In this document: positions 20,072 to 28,530 of the stretch, one piece after another | Position numbering within the stretch: the first letter of the stretch is position 1 | Layout of the letters: every line of letters begins with the position of its first letter | Program-made: the position numbers and the translations under genes | Notes under the pieces: generated by a model | What the model was told of the DNA's origin: nothing | What the model saw: the letters and a program-made list of their open reading frames with translations, nothing else | The model's database searches: none | Source: Amphimedon queenslandica | Lineage: Eukaryota > Porifera > Demospongiae > Haplosclerida > Niphatidae | Assembly (NCBI RefSeq): GCF_000090795.2 | Contig: NW_003546287.1 | Coordinates: 98,684-127,213 of the forward strand | Length of the DNA stretch: 28,530 bases | Direction: 5' to 3'

Positions 20072-20104
20072 ATAATAATAGATGTAGACATAATAATAAA
20101 ACAA

Positions 20105-20937
20105 TCAAAATGTCAAAAAATGCACCAGCGTTAAGCGAAGATTAAAATACATTAGCAATGCACAGTGTTTGACAAAACAAAAATGCTCCAATGCTTTAGT
20201 TTCTGTTAATATTCCTAGAAGAAAAATACACATTAATATCATATTGCATGATTTAAGAAATAAATAATACCTAAGTAGCCATTAACGTGGACATATTGAT
20301 TACGTACATGAACATGCACAGTGTTGTCATTCATAATCTACAAAAAAATAAAGACAAACATCTTTAAATTTGCTGACTAATTCTATACTGAATTAAGGTT
20401 TTTTATGAGACTTGCATTGAGCAAATTCATATAAATATAGAACACATGAATACTTTCCAATGTGCAAACAATTGTTGTTTGTTAATGAGAACATGCATGC
20501 ACATAATATTATTATAATAAACAAACAATCATCAACGAAAGATACGCTGGCAAACAATAACTTATAGTGAGAGTACTTACTGTGGCCATGCTTATAATGA
20601 CATACCCATCAAACGAATATAGATGTAACCTTGAATCATACCCTATAACAAAATACGTAAGATACTTTGGAATCTCACAATATTTAATCTTACTACATAT
20701 TCCATTCCTTATACTACAGTAATGTAAAACCAATGCAGGCACCTCCTGCAGTGTGATAAAAGTACTCATCAAGGACCTACAATGAAACATTAAGTTCCAT
20801 TTAATAATGAAATTAATTTAGTTACAACAATCGAAATCCAGAACAGCCTTTAATTGTTATTGCACATTGCAATATCAAGCAATGAAAATATTGCTGAATC
20901 ATCAAATCCTTTTTAGCTGTCATTACCTGTAAAGCAT
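20105..20937 (-). CDS. Four-exon host-type gene, about 127 aa, function unknown
   Basis: Exons: 20937-20927 (ATGCTTTACAG), 20776-20581, 20337-20271 and 20214-20105. The acceptors of exons 2-4 are strong (TTCATTGTAG, TTTTTTTGTAG, TTTCTTCTAG) and the donors canonical (GTAATG, GTAAGTAC, GTATTA). Phases match at every join, giving 384 nt, exactly 128 codons. The protein includes QEVPALVLHYCSIRNG, LTYFVIGYDSRLHLYSFDGY, NDNTVHVHVRNQYVHVNGYL and a hydrophobic C-terminus (HFCFVKHCALLMYFNLRL). The middle looks like alternating beta strands, possibly part of a beta-propeller, but I cannot name a family. The first exon is the weakest call: in the same frame a TGA lies just upstream of the ATG, so either it starts there or true 5' exons lie elsewhere. 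Confidence 0.55.
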
Positions 20938-21803
20938 AGTAACATAAACACATCAAATGCAAGCAATGTAAACACGTGGGCTAATAATAACAATACTACA
21001 AACAGTAATGGTGAACAAACTTTATTACCAATAACATGGACCTTTTGCATTCCTTGTAACTCCATTATAGTACATATGTACTTACAACAATATTTTTTTG
21101 TTAATGTGAACATGCACATATTTACAACAATCATCAACAAAAGATGTGCAACATCAGCTGGCAAGCATTTAATATGCGCACAGCATTGATGGCAGCATCA
21201 TTCAAATGCGCAACATCAGCCGGCAGGCATTAACTTAATAATGCGCACAGCATTGATGGCAGCATTGACATATATGATGATCATTAATATATGTACCAAA
21301 TCACTGTTTGAATGATACTAAATGTATAATGAGAACTTTTATTGTTACTCTAAATTTTTCTTGTCCTTCAAAATTTGTCAGCAGTGCCCTTGATCCATAA
21401 GCACCTGATATTTGTTATAAACATGTAGTACAAGCCACAAACAAGATCAGGAATAGATAATGACAGCTTCCTCCCTTCCTAACCCTCTGTCCTACATAAA
21501 TGATAGTCACACAAAATTGAATCAATGCTAAACTCTAATGAACAGTAAACCTCTTTCACACCCTCTCCCTGTCCATTATAGCAACAAGTACTCAATATTC
21601 ACTGTTATACATTGATTAATCTCACATCCTGAATGCAGTTTGATCACTATATACTGAGCAATAATGGGTGGATATGCACCACTGGTTTTCACACACACTC
21701 ACATTGCACATGCAGTGAAATAAAAGACACATTAAACAACCAATGTTTTAAAGATGATGGACCTCCCATTCACCATACCCGCTTTTCATCAACAATCGAT
21801 GCT
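20938..21803. other. Intergenic with local duplications
   Basis: About 90 bp at 20470-20560 (TTGTTAATGAGAACATGC..., CAATCATCAACGAAAG) recur at 21095-21170. 21143-21198 is repeated in tandem at 21203-21266 (ATGCGCACAGCATTGATGGC in both). The remaining 530 bp to 21803 show no gene. Confidence 0.65.
21143..21266. repeat. Two-copy tandem repeat of about 60 bp
   Basis: Both copies contain GCAACATCAGC, GGCA-GCATT and the identical 20-mer ATGCGCACAGCATTGATGGC. Copy 2 has about 6 extra bases (AACTTA). Confidence 0.85.
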
Positions 21804-22379
21804 TTAAGAAATATTAATAGACTTAACTGCTTGGAAATAATTAGTACCAACATGCTTCAAATACAAAGCAGGTGTAGTAGTATCACAAGGAATGCCATAC
21901 AACTCCTGGGTTCCATATCTAGCCCTGCCAACAAAAGTAGGAGTGAGTGAATATGAAGATATGGTTATACCTAATAATGCTGTTAGTGTAATAATCTCTG
22001 TGTCAGGGGCCCACACATAATTTATATACATTTTTGACTTATTTATGTAATCATATATGCTTGAATATCTGGTTGCACTTAATGTACTATTAAACAATTC
22101 TTCTTCAAAGTTTGGCATATTACTAACAATTACTTTACGTAATTCGTAATGCTGAGAAATTGACCCAGTGATGAGATATGAAAGGGCAAAATATAAACAG
22201 TTCCCATCACCAAGGACATCAAGAGTACTATTAGGAACTCTTTCATCTGACAATGGTGTTGTTGGACTACCAGGTAAGATTCTAGCAGCTGTGACAAATT
22301 TGAGATTTAAAATCTCACACCACCTACTTTGATATTCTTTATTACCAGGGTAATAAACATAATCCCATTGTCTCCTCAC
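21804..22379 (-). pseudogene. Copy D: C-terminal OTU cysteine-protease domain
   Basis: The 191-codon frame contains LDVLGDGNCLYFALSYLITG, the OTU catalytic Asp-Gly-Asn-Cys (Asp58, Cys61; Cys codon 22199-22197). It goes on to VWAPDTEIITLTALLGITIS and ends ALYLKHVGTNYFQAV. The position where OTU proteases have the catalytic His before Tyr is Asn here (codon 21842-21840), whereas copy A keeps His-Tyr. The domain follows the helicase across a broken linker, the arrangement described for Helentrons. Protease activity is doubtful. Confidence 0.85.
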
Positions 22380-22649
22380 AATATCTGGGTTGGGAGGTTC
22401 TTCATAAGTAAAGATGACATCATCATCTTTTTTGGATTACTTGTCTTTATTTTAATGCTTGAGAGTTTTATAGATACAATCAGACTATTACTACAATGGT
22501 CATTTTTTACAGCATACTTGGTTTTATCATCTTTTGGTTTACATTTAATGTTTCAGAGTTTTATAGATACAATGAGACTACTACAACTATCATCATCTTT
22601 GACATTAAATTTGGTTTTTAGGTCTAATTGAAACAATTAATTTATCATC
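22380..22649 (-). pseudogene. Copy D: linker with three LIVSI motifs
   Basis: Translation of the gap between helicase and OTU gives DDKLIVSIR, then DDDSCSSLIVSIKL (followed by a TGA), then HCSNSLIVSIKLSS, then NPKKDDD-type acidic sequence. The DNA repeat is visible as ATTGTATCTATAAAACTCT at 22450-22468 and 22555-22573 on the reverse strand. A frameshift near 22400 joins it to FTYEEPPNPD and the OTU frame. Confidence 0.6.
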
Positions 22650-24763
22650 TTATTTTAAGCAAGGCAATACCAAAGCACTATTGTCAGTGCTACTGTCTAC
22701 ATCAACTTTTCTTTTTTGGGGGCAAGACTTATTTAAAGCATTATTGTCACAAATTGTACTCTTTTTGGGGCAATTAGACTTTTGTAAATCAGTACTCTTA
22801 CGTTTATTGCTGCTAATGGTACTGTTACTAGTACTTTGTACATGACTTACAGACACCTTGGCATTCTTACTACAATGTTCACCATCATCAATTATACCAG
22901 TCACTTGAATCTTTCTCTTCTTTCCTTTACTTTTCTTGATTTGAGGTAAGTCATTCCGAAATTTACTTCTGAGGCGGTTAATTTCATTAATGCACGGATT
23001 ACTAACTTTATCAGAGAGAGGATTAAATGATAATAAATGTAATCCACTTAATGTACGTACACGAGACAATGCAACTTATGCCATACCATCCCCAAAAACA
23101 TCAGTAGATAAATCAATAATGGCTGTATGTAGTGAGAGGCCCTGACATTTATGAATAGTAATAGCATAAGAAAGTAAAAGGGGAAACTGTTTCCTTTGTA
23201 TATACAAATTCTTAGATAGCATAAATCTAGATGTAACCCTTTCTATGTCACAAGGTACATCAATATGATCAAATTTGATTAATATACGTGTAGCATAAAT
23301 ACCCATTACTGTACCAATGGCACCATTAACTAATCCTACAGTGACATCAATATTACGTCTTAGCATTACTCTACAGCCTACTGCTAAAGACAATACAGTT
23401 TCTAAACCAGCTGTTTTGCTTGGTTGATCTTTTAGTTTCTCTAATTTTTTTTCATGTTTTTGTCAAATTTTGCTGTGCTGCCACTTTCATCAACAACATC
23501 AACACATGCTAATTCTATTTTCTCAGTTTCTACACTTTCTAACATTAATTCATTGATTTTTTGGCAGGCGTCTACCTTAGAAAATAGGCAAATTGGAGGA
23601 TTTGTTCCTTCACCTTATAATTTTCTTGTATTGAAACCTTAAATACGTGACTCTTAAGCGTATCAATAGTTTCATCAGTCAGACAGCCATGCCTAACAGA
23701 ATCAAGCATCTTAAAGAAAGTTTCGTCTCCTTTTTGTCGCTCATTGATTGTTACTTCATCATATTCTACTGTTTTTTTCCATATGTTAACTGCATTTGCT
23801 GCTCCAAGTCTAGTTTTTACTAGTTTGTTGCTAATTTTATTAAATACTGGCCTACCATTAACTGGTGGCAATTGTAAGAGGTCACCTACAAATAAAATAT
23901 TTTTGGATCCAAACCATTCATCAATACCAAATATATCTTCTAAGCGCATGTGTAAGTATGCTAGATTTAGATTGGATACCATAGATACCTCGTCCACTAT
24001 TATAATTTTTAAATTTTTAAGTATCATTTTTATTTTTTTCTGAGCTTCTTCACTCAAAGCCCAATATCCAGCTGTCTTTCCCTCATGCTCTATTGGTAGC
24101 TGAAATAATCTATGTATTGTTAGTCCATCTACATTAAATGCGGCTATACCTGTTGGTGCTACTATAGCACAAAATTTCACCACTTTTTCGATGCCATATG
24201 TCATCCACTAGGCATTTTATTGCCTCTATCAAAAACGATTTACCACTTCCACCCACACCACTAATAAACATCCTTAGCGGTTTGATATTATCTAATCTAA
24301 GTAGTCTTGAAGACTCATTCTCTAATAAGTCTTCACGTTCTTTTTGACTTATAAGATGACTCTTAATTTTATCAAAAATTCTTTTTTGATCTACATTAAG
24401 CATTGCCTCTCTTTGCTCTAATGTTAAATTAGGTACATTTATATGCATGTCAGCTATATCAGCTACTGCTTCCATTATTTCACCCAGTAATTGAGGCTCA
24501 TCATCTTCCTTGTTATCAGGAAGTTCTTCAGTAAAACCGGCTTTATTTCCTACATTAACTATTTTCTTCCAATTACGCTCAGCTTCAAATAATTTCTGTA
24601 GTTTGTTAAAATGATTTCCAATGCCACGTATAGATGCTTCTCTGTGACGCCTAAAAGCTTCTTCCATTGTTTCTCCTTCCATTATGAGTGTGCTCTCATC
24701 TCTAAAAGGCACAAATAAAAATATTAGCGAGTAATAAAAATCGTCTCTTTCCACTTCTTGCAT
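22650..24763 (-). pseudogene. Copy D: PIF1-family helicase domain
   Basis: Four frames form one helicase. 24763-24134: FLFVPFRDEST, then P-loop ISGVGGSGKS (24259-24236). 24204-23572: APTGIAAFNVDGLTIHRLF, Walker B IIIVDEVSMVS, and LFVGDLLQLPPVNGRPVF. A short piece about 23590-23440: CLFSKVDACQKINELM. 23393-22650: GCRVMLRRNID, GAIGTVMGI, PLLLSYAITIHKCQGLSL and VALSRVRTLSGLHL. Every motif of superfamily 1B helicases is readable. Lesions are frameshifts near 24200, 23590 and 23440 and a TAA at 23078-23076 where Tyr is expected before VALSR. The helicase would unwind DNA during rolling-circle transposition. A Lys/Ser-rich tail (KKSKGKKRK and similar) ends at 22650. Confidence 0.9.
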
Positions 24764-24834
24764 AGCATTAAATTTCCTATGGTTTTGAAGGACTGGCTTT
24801 GATCGACGTTTGTATTCTCTTTCTCCATTTTCTC

Positions 24835-26038
24835 CTATTTATTAAATTTGTAATTAGCAACGAATTCATAAAGAGATACATCTTCCATGTTATTTGGTCT
24901 TGTTGGATAAAAGTTTTCAATTTTACTAGGATTAAAAATGTCTTTTGAAGATCGATCCATTTTAGTTAAATATGAATAGTTTTTTATTTTTCTGCTCCTT
25001 TTATGAGGCAAGTACACATTAACGTACTGTACAGTTACTGATTTCATGTATAAATTTTCACCAAGAAGAAGATCGATAGCTTCATATAGTCCTACTTCTT
25101 TAGCTCGAAGTAATTTTTGGCCGATTTTCCAAAGCCTGCTATATATGTTGTCACAGCTGCTGACTTCATCCCATAAGTCCTGTGCATGACTCTTTTCTGC
25201 TTCAGTGACATATCCAGTTACATACTCTGTTAAGGAAAGACTCCTCTCTGCTATGTATTGCAAGTCCATATTTGCACGCCACAATTTCAGCAGTAAAGGA
25301 TTATAGTCGTTGACTAGAACTTCTTTTTCATTTTGTTTGAGATAATATATTTTATTACATGATTTCAAGCTGTTTTCTACATCATTGATGCAAATACTAT
25401 CTCGTACTGGTCTAGGAAAATCAAATCGGCATCTAGATACATAGGTCGTGCCGACTTTTATATTTCGCTTTCAGTATTTGCTGCACTTGTGATGTTGTTA
25501 CCAAAAAATTTAAATCAGGCGACGTATTACTATCTGGTATATGACAGGTAATCCTGTCTTGTATGAAAGAACAGACTTCTTCAGGACGAGTAATACCGAC
25601 AACAGGAGCATTTTCAATCCATAGGAGGATATGATAATGAGGCGCTCCACGCATTTGATATTCTTTTTTAACATAATATTGTTCTACTTTGCCTAGAACA
25701 CTTCTCTGGAGAATGACTATGTTAAAGAAATCCTTAAATTTGTATGAAAATTGTCGCGATACTGAAACAGGGTCCTCAGTACATAATCTAGAAATACTAT
25801 ATGATTGTGGAGCATTATTTACTTTTCTTATATATTGCGCTATATCAGCTAAATTATATTCAGCACAACTTAATGTTAGGAAAAGTGTTGGTGAGCCATA
25901 CTCAGCAATCATTGCTTTGACTTCACCTTTCACACGGAACCAATATTGATTGGTGCCCCGTATTGGAGCCAACATAGTACTTAAATTGCCCTCAAATTCT
26001 TCGTCTAACACATTTATTTTTTCTAATATTTCAGCCAC
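24835..26038 (-). pseudogene. Copy D: Rep endonuclease, HUH and two-tyrosine motifs kept
   Basis: Frame 26038-25433 carries NLSTMLAPIRGTNQYWF, GSPTLFLTLSCAEYNLADI, LCTEDPVSVSRQFSYKF and the HUH motif RGAPHYHILLWIENAP (His134 and His136; codons 25639-25637 and 25633-25631). After a frameshift near 25450 (within KVGTTYVSRCRFDFPRPVRD) frame 25368-24835 carries LWRANMDLQYIAERS and the active-site pair EYVTGYVTEAEKS (Tyr49 and Tyr53; codons 25224 and 25212). Together they form the nuclease that nicks the transposon end and attaches to it covalently. A one-base shift near 24840 separates it from the helicase part. Confidence 0.9.
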
Positions 26039-26143
26039 AGTTTGACCAATGTTGCTCCTTGATGTTTTTAATAAATTATATATGCCAGTTTTTAAGGCCT
26101 AGTTCATTTTTAATCCGTAATAGTGCAAACAATATGAATGATT

Positions 26144-27046
26144 TCAACGAAATCGAGAATCTTTGTTTAAAATTCTTGATTTTATGTATTCACTAAATGA
26201 TAAAGTCTGTGCTGGATAGCTTTGTCTGGAATGATGCTCTCCATATTGTCCAGTTGGAAATAAAGTAGGGAAGCATAACAAATCAAGATGCTCTTGCCTA
26301 TTGTCTATAGGCGCTTCTTTTACATTCATTAATTTATATTGACTGATATCAATACCTGTTGCAATTTTACTATCAAGATTTCTAATCGTATATGCCAAAA
26401 GGACTTCTAAATCTTGATTGTTTGCTTTTTCAAGCATTTTACAAGTAGTATTGCTAACTACTTGTATAACATTTTTAGACGATTCGTCAATTGAATCATC
26501 GTCTACACTTCTATAACGCCAATTTATTTCTTTTAATTTTTTTAGTGCTGCTTTTATTTTATTCACATCAACTAGGCCATGCCAGACATTATTTGATTTA
26601 GTAGGTTGTTCATTAATAATAATATAAAGTTCTGGATTAGGCAAATGATTAGAATCTATACCAGTCTCATTTAAAGTTTCCATTGTTTTTTCTAATGGAA
26701 GGGGTAAATAAAACATTGCACCTTTAAGAGCCTTCAAAGAATTATATGTAGGCACTTTTAAAGTGTGTGTGCCTAGCCTAACAATTGTCTGAAAACATTT
26801 GGTTCTCTGTATTAACTGGCAACTCAAAGGATCCATATTTTCCAATTCTTTTGGTAGTGGCTCACACTTTAACCCATTAAGCACACAATGTGCTGGAACT
26901 TCATTTTCCTAATAATAGGTTTACAGTGATTACAAATATACGTAACTTTACTTAATGCTGTAGGATCATTCTCTCTAATGTAATCTAATAGGATATTCCA
27001 AACATCGCTATCTAAATTTTTAGCTTCAGTGACAGACTTTTTTTTT
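26144..27046 (-). pseudogene. Copy D: DUF6570-like region leading into Rep
   Basis: Frame 26884-26144 contains NMDPLSCQLIQRTKCFQTIV, GTHTLKVPTYN, LPNPELYIIINEQPTKSNN, VDVNKIKAALKKLKEINWRY and QEHLDLLCFPTLFPTGQYGE, ending in SRFR before a TGA. A second in-frame stop at about 26098 precedes the Rep frame. Upstream, another frame (27035-26900) reads VTYICNHCKPIIR and shifts into NEVPAHCVLNGLKCEPLP, giving the CxxC found in the same place in copy B. The domain is typical of animal Helitrons; its biochemical role is unknown. Confidence 0.8.
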
Positions 27047-28080
27047 TAAAGCCTCTCACAGCAACAACATGCATTAACAGCCAGATCAGACAAAGCTTTC
27101 TTAAATTCATCAATAGCATTTGAATACTGAAAATAAAATACAATATCTAAGTTTGGTATTCTAAATGGGTCTTCTTCACCATCATTTATAGTGTAATACA
27201 CATTATCAAATTCAATCTCATCGGCTTCATTAATTTTTAAATCTATCAATTGTGCTATATCACCATCAGCAAGGGAAGAATCAATAATATCTATTGTTAA
27301 ATGGGCATTTCTAGCAACATAAAAGTGTTTCAAAAGGCGTCTCAGCAAAGGAAAATGAACAGATGCATTGCGTAAAGTACACAGCATGCTTTTACATTCA
27401 GTATCATCACTACTACACACAATAGGATGGCCTATCCTTTCACAAACAATTTCTGAATATTTAAAATATTTTTCAACGCTATTTTCATCTTTTTTAACAA
27501 TTACTGTTACATTTGGATTATCACAGAAATCATTTTCATGCGCTTCATCTATTTCTTCAGCATGCAGGGATCTTGTCATATAACGAGTGTTAAGACAATT
27601 ATCACATGCATCTAAATGCTTCCTCAATTCTTTAATGGATTTATCAAAATAACGTCTAACTTCAATAATAGAACCAACATCACTTTCTAATAAAGACTTG
27701 CACCTGTCTGTACAGTGCCATTTGAGGGCAGGCTTTCTCTTATTAGTATATGTTCTATTATTATCAAATTTGTCATCTTCAGAGTCACTATCATCATTAC
27801 ATTCTTCTATTCTATCAATACATGATACTTCAACCATCCCTGCTACATAACAGATGCCATTTGTATCAACAGGGATTGCAATTGGACTATGTAATTGGCT
27901 ATCAGAATCATCATTAGGATACAAATATGCTGATTCATAAAAATAAGGCCCACTACTCTTTGTGTGGCATTGCTCACCAAAATTACTAAAGCTATTCAAC
28001 TTCAATTTCCTAATGCTATTTGCTGCACGTATCAATACGCCTACTTTGTGGGATCTGTTTTTCAAAACTGATTCTAACAA
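27046..28080 (-). pseudogene. Copy D: Cys-containing region of unknown function
   Basis: A 344-codon open stretch between the basic repeats and DUF6570. It contains KWHCTDRCKSLLESDVGSI, LRKHLDACDNCLNTRYMTRS (a possible Cys/His cluster), an acidic patch (NDDSDSEDDKFDN) and PFRIPNLDIVFYFQYSNAID. It ends ACCCCERL at a ten-base A run that causes a frameshift. No named domain is recognised. The frame begins in mid-sequence (SSILLESVLKNRSHKVGVLI); upstream of it a TGA and a frameshift separate it from the 28130 end. Confidence 0.65.
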
Positions 28081-28129
28081 TATACTTGATGCAGCAATAC
28101 ATTTACTGTGTTCTCAAAATCTACACCTT

Positions 28130-28529
28130 TCATACTTGATGGCAATAAACATCAACTATATCGGGGCTGTAATATAATGCTTCTTTAATTTTAGTAATAT
28201 AATATTCCTTTGCTTCACTATTTGGTGCAGGTAGTGAGTAATTAGAATGTAATCTATACAATATTTGACCATAATTACGTTCGTAATAATCTTTATTTAG
28301 ACGCATCTTATTTTCTTTATTTAGTGCTATCTTTAATTTATCCATTTTGTTATCAGAAAGTTGAAATCTCACAAATTTATCCTTCTTTGCACTTATTATT
28401 GCATCTCTATTTTCATAACACCGTTTTAAAGATTTTTGTGTTTGTGGGTCTGGATTTTGCTCATATCGTTCCTTTGATTTTCTTTTTTGGAGGTTTGGAT
28501 TTCTTTGATAACGCTCTCTAGAGGCTTCC
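28130..28529 (-). pseudogene. Copy D: N-terminal basic repeat region, cut by window edge
   Basis: The frame is open to the right edge of the window. It reads REASRERYQRNPNLQKRK, SKERYEQNPDPQTQKSLK, RCYENRDAIISAKKDK and later LNKDYYERNYGQILYRL: repeated ERYxxNP-type units common near the start of these proteins. No ATG start is visible in this part; the true start is beyond 28530. It ends in DIVDVYCHQ, after which a one-base shift leads to KYERCRF and a TGA. Confidence 0.7.
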
Positions 28530-28530
28530 T

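Larger units (their letters stand above)
21804..28529 (-). mobile_element. Copy D: near-complete Helentron-type Helitron, recently inactivated
   Basis: One collinear coding region runs from the right window edge: basic repeats, a Cys-containing region of unknown function, DUF6570-like block, Rep with HUH and two-tyrosine motifs, PIF1 helicase, Ser/Lys-rich linker and OTU. About fifteen lesions interrupt it, mostly single-base frameshifts (for example at 28130, the ten-base A run at 27047-27038, 26915, 25450, 24840, 24200, 23590, 23440 and 22400), plus stops (28108, 26144, 26098, 23076). The coding start and the 5' terminus lie beyond the window. No 3' hairpin terminus was identified after 21804. 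Confidence 0.9.

Noticed and set aside
20913..21164. 83-codon minus-strand frame with hydrophobic segment as a 5' extension of the four-exon gene
   Set aside because: Its frame does not join exon 2 in phase; the frame that does join has a TGA just before the 20937 ATG.

Overview
The window is AT-rich animal DNA, most likely from a sponge or another basal marine invertebrate. Four things point there: degraded Helitron/Helentron transposons that carry OTU protease domains, a virus-like 2A translational-skipping motif, short (about 40-250 nt) GT-AG introns, and many small inverted-repeat elements. There is no bacterial-style gene packing. The organism assignment is inference.

Most recognisable coding sequence belongs to four rolling-circle transposon (Helitron/Helentron) remnants. 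A (15-1043, +) is the 3' OTU domain of an element that enters from the left, interrupted by a small inverted-repeat insertion. B (13410-8904, -) is a different family: a hydrophobic leader plus 2A motif, an N-terminal zinc ribbon, a DUF6570-like region, an internal OTU domain, the Rep domain and the start of a PIF1 helicase, cut off just after Walker A. C (15500-18178, +) is a decayed copy of the family seen in D. D (28529-21804, -) is the best preserved: basic repeats, DUF6570-like region, HUH Rep with two tyrosines, PIF1 helicase, and an OTU domain at the C-terminal end. D has about fifteen frameshifts or stops, yet its Rep and helicase catalytic motifs are still readable.

Between the transposons I find probable host genes that only appear when splice sites are considered. 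One is a seven-exon, minus-strand gene (5201-4288) in which every intron is phase 1; degenerate copies of its last exons lie at 2.8-4.1 kb. Another is a four-exon minus-strand gene (20937-20105). It faces a plus-strand gene (19467-20049) encoding a PPGGAPAI-repeat protein with an RG-rich tail; their stops are 55 bp apart and each polyadenylation signal lies in the shared 3' gap. Two further exons of a possible gene lie at 7597-7393.

The remaining sequence is intergenic: short terminal-inverted-repeat elements (442-680, 5995-6415, 8616-8904, 15731-16082), a long fold-back element (18178-18985), a 1.1-kb-spaced duplication with an inverted core (5.4/6.6 kb), and local tandem duplications (2.5-3.7 kb, 21.1 kb). 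No tRNA, rRNA or CRISPR was seen.
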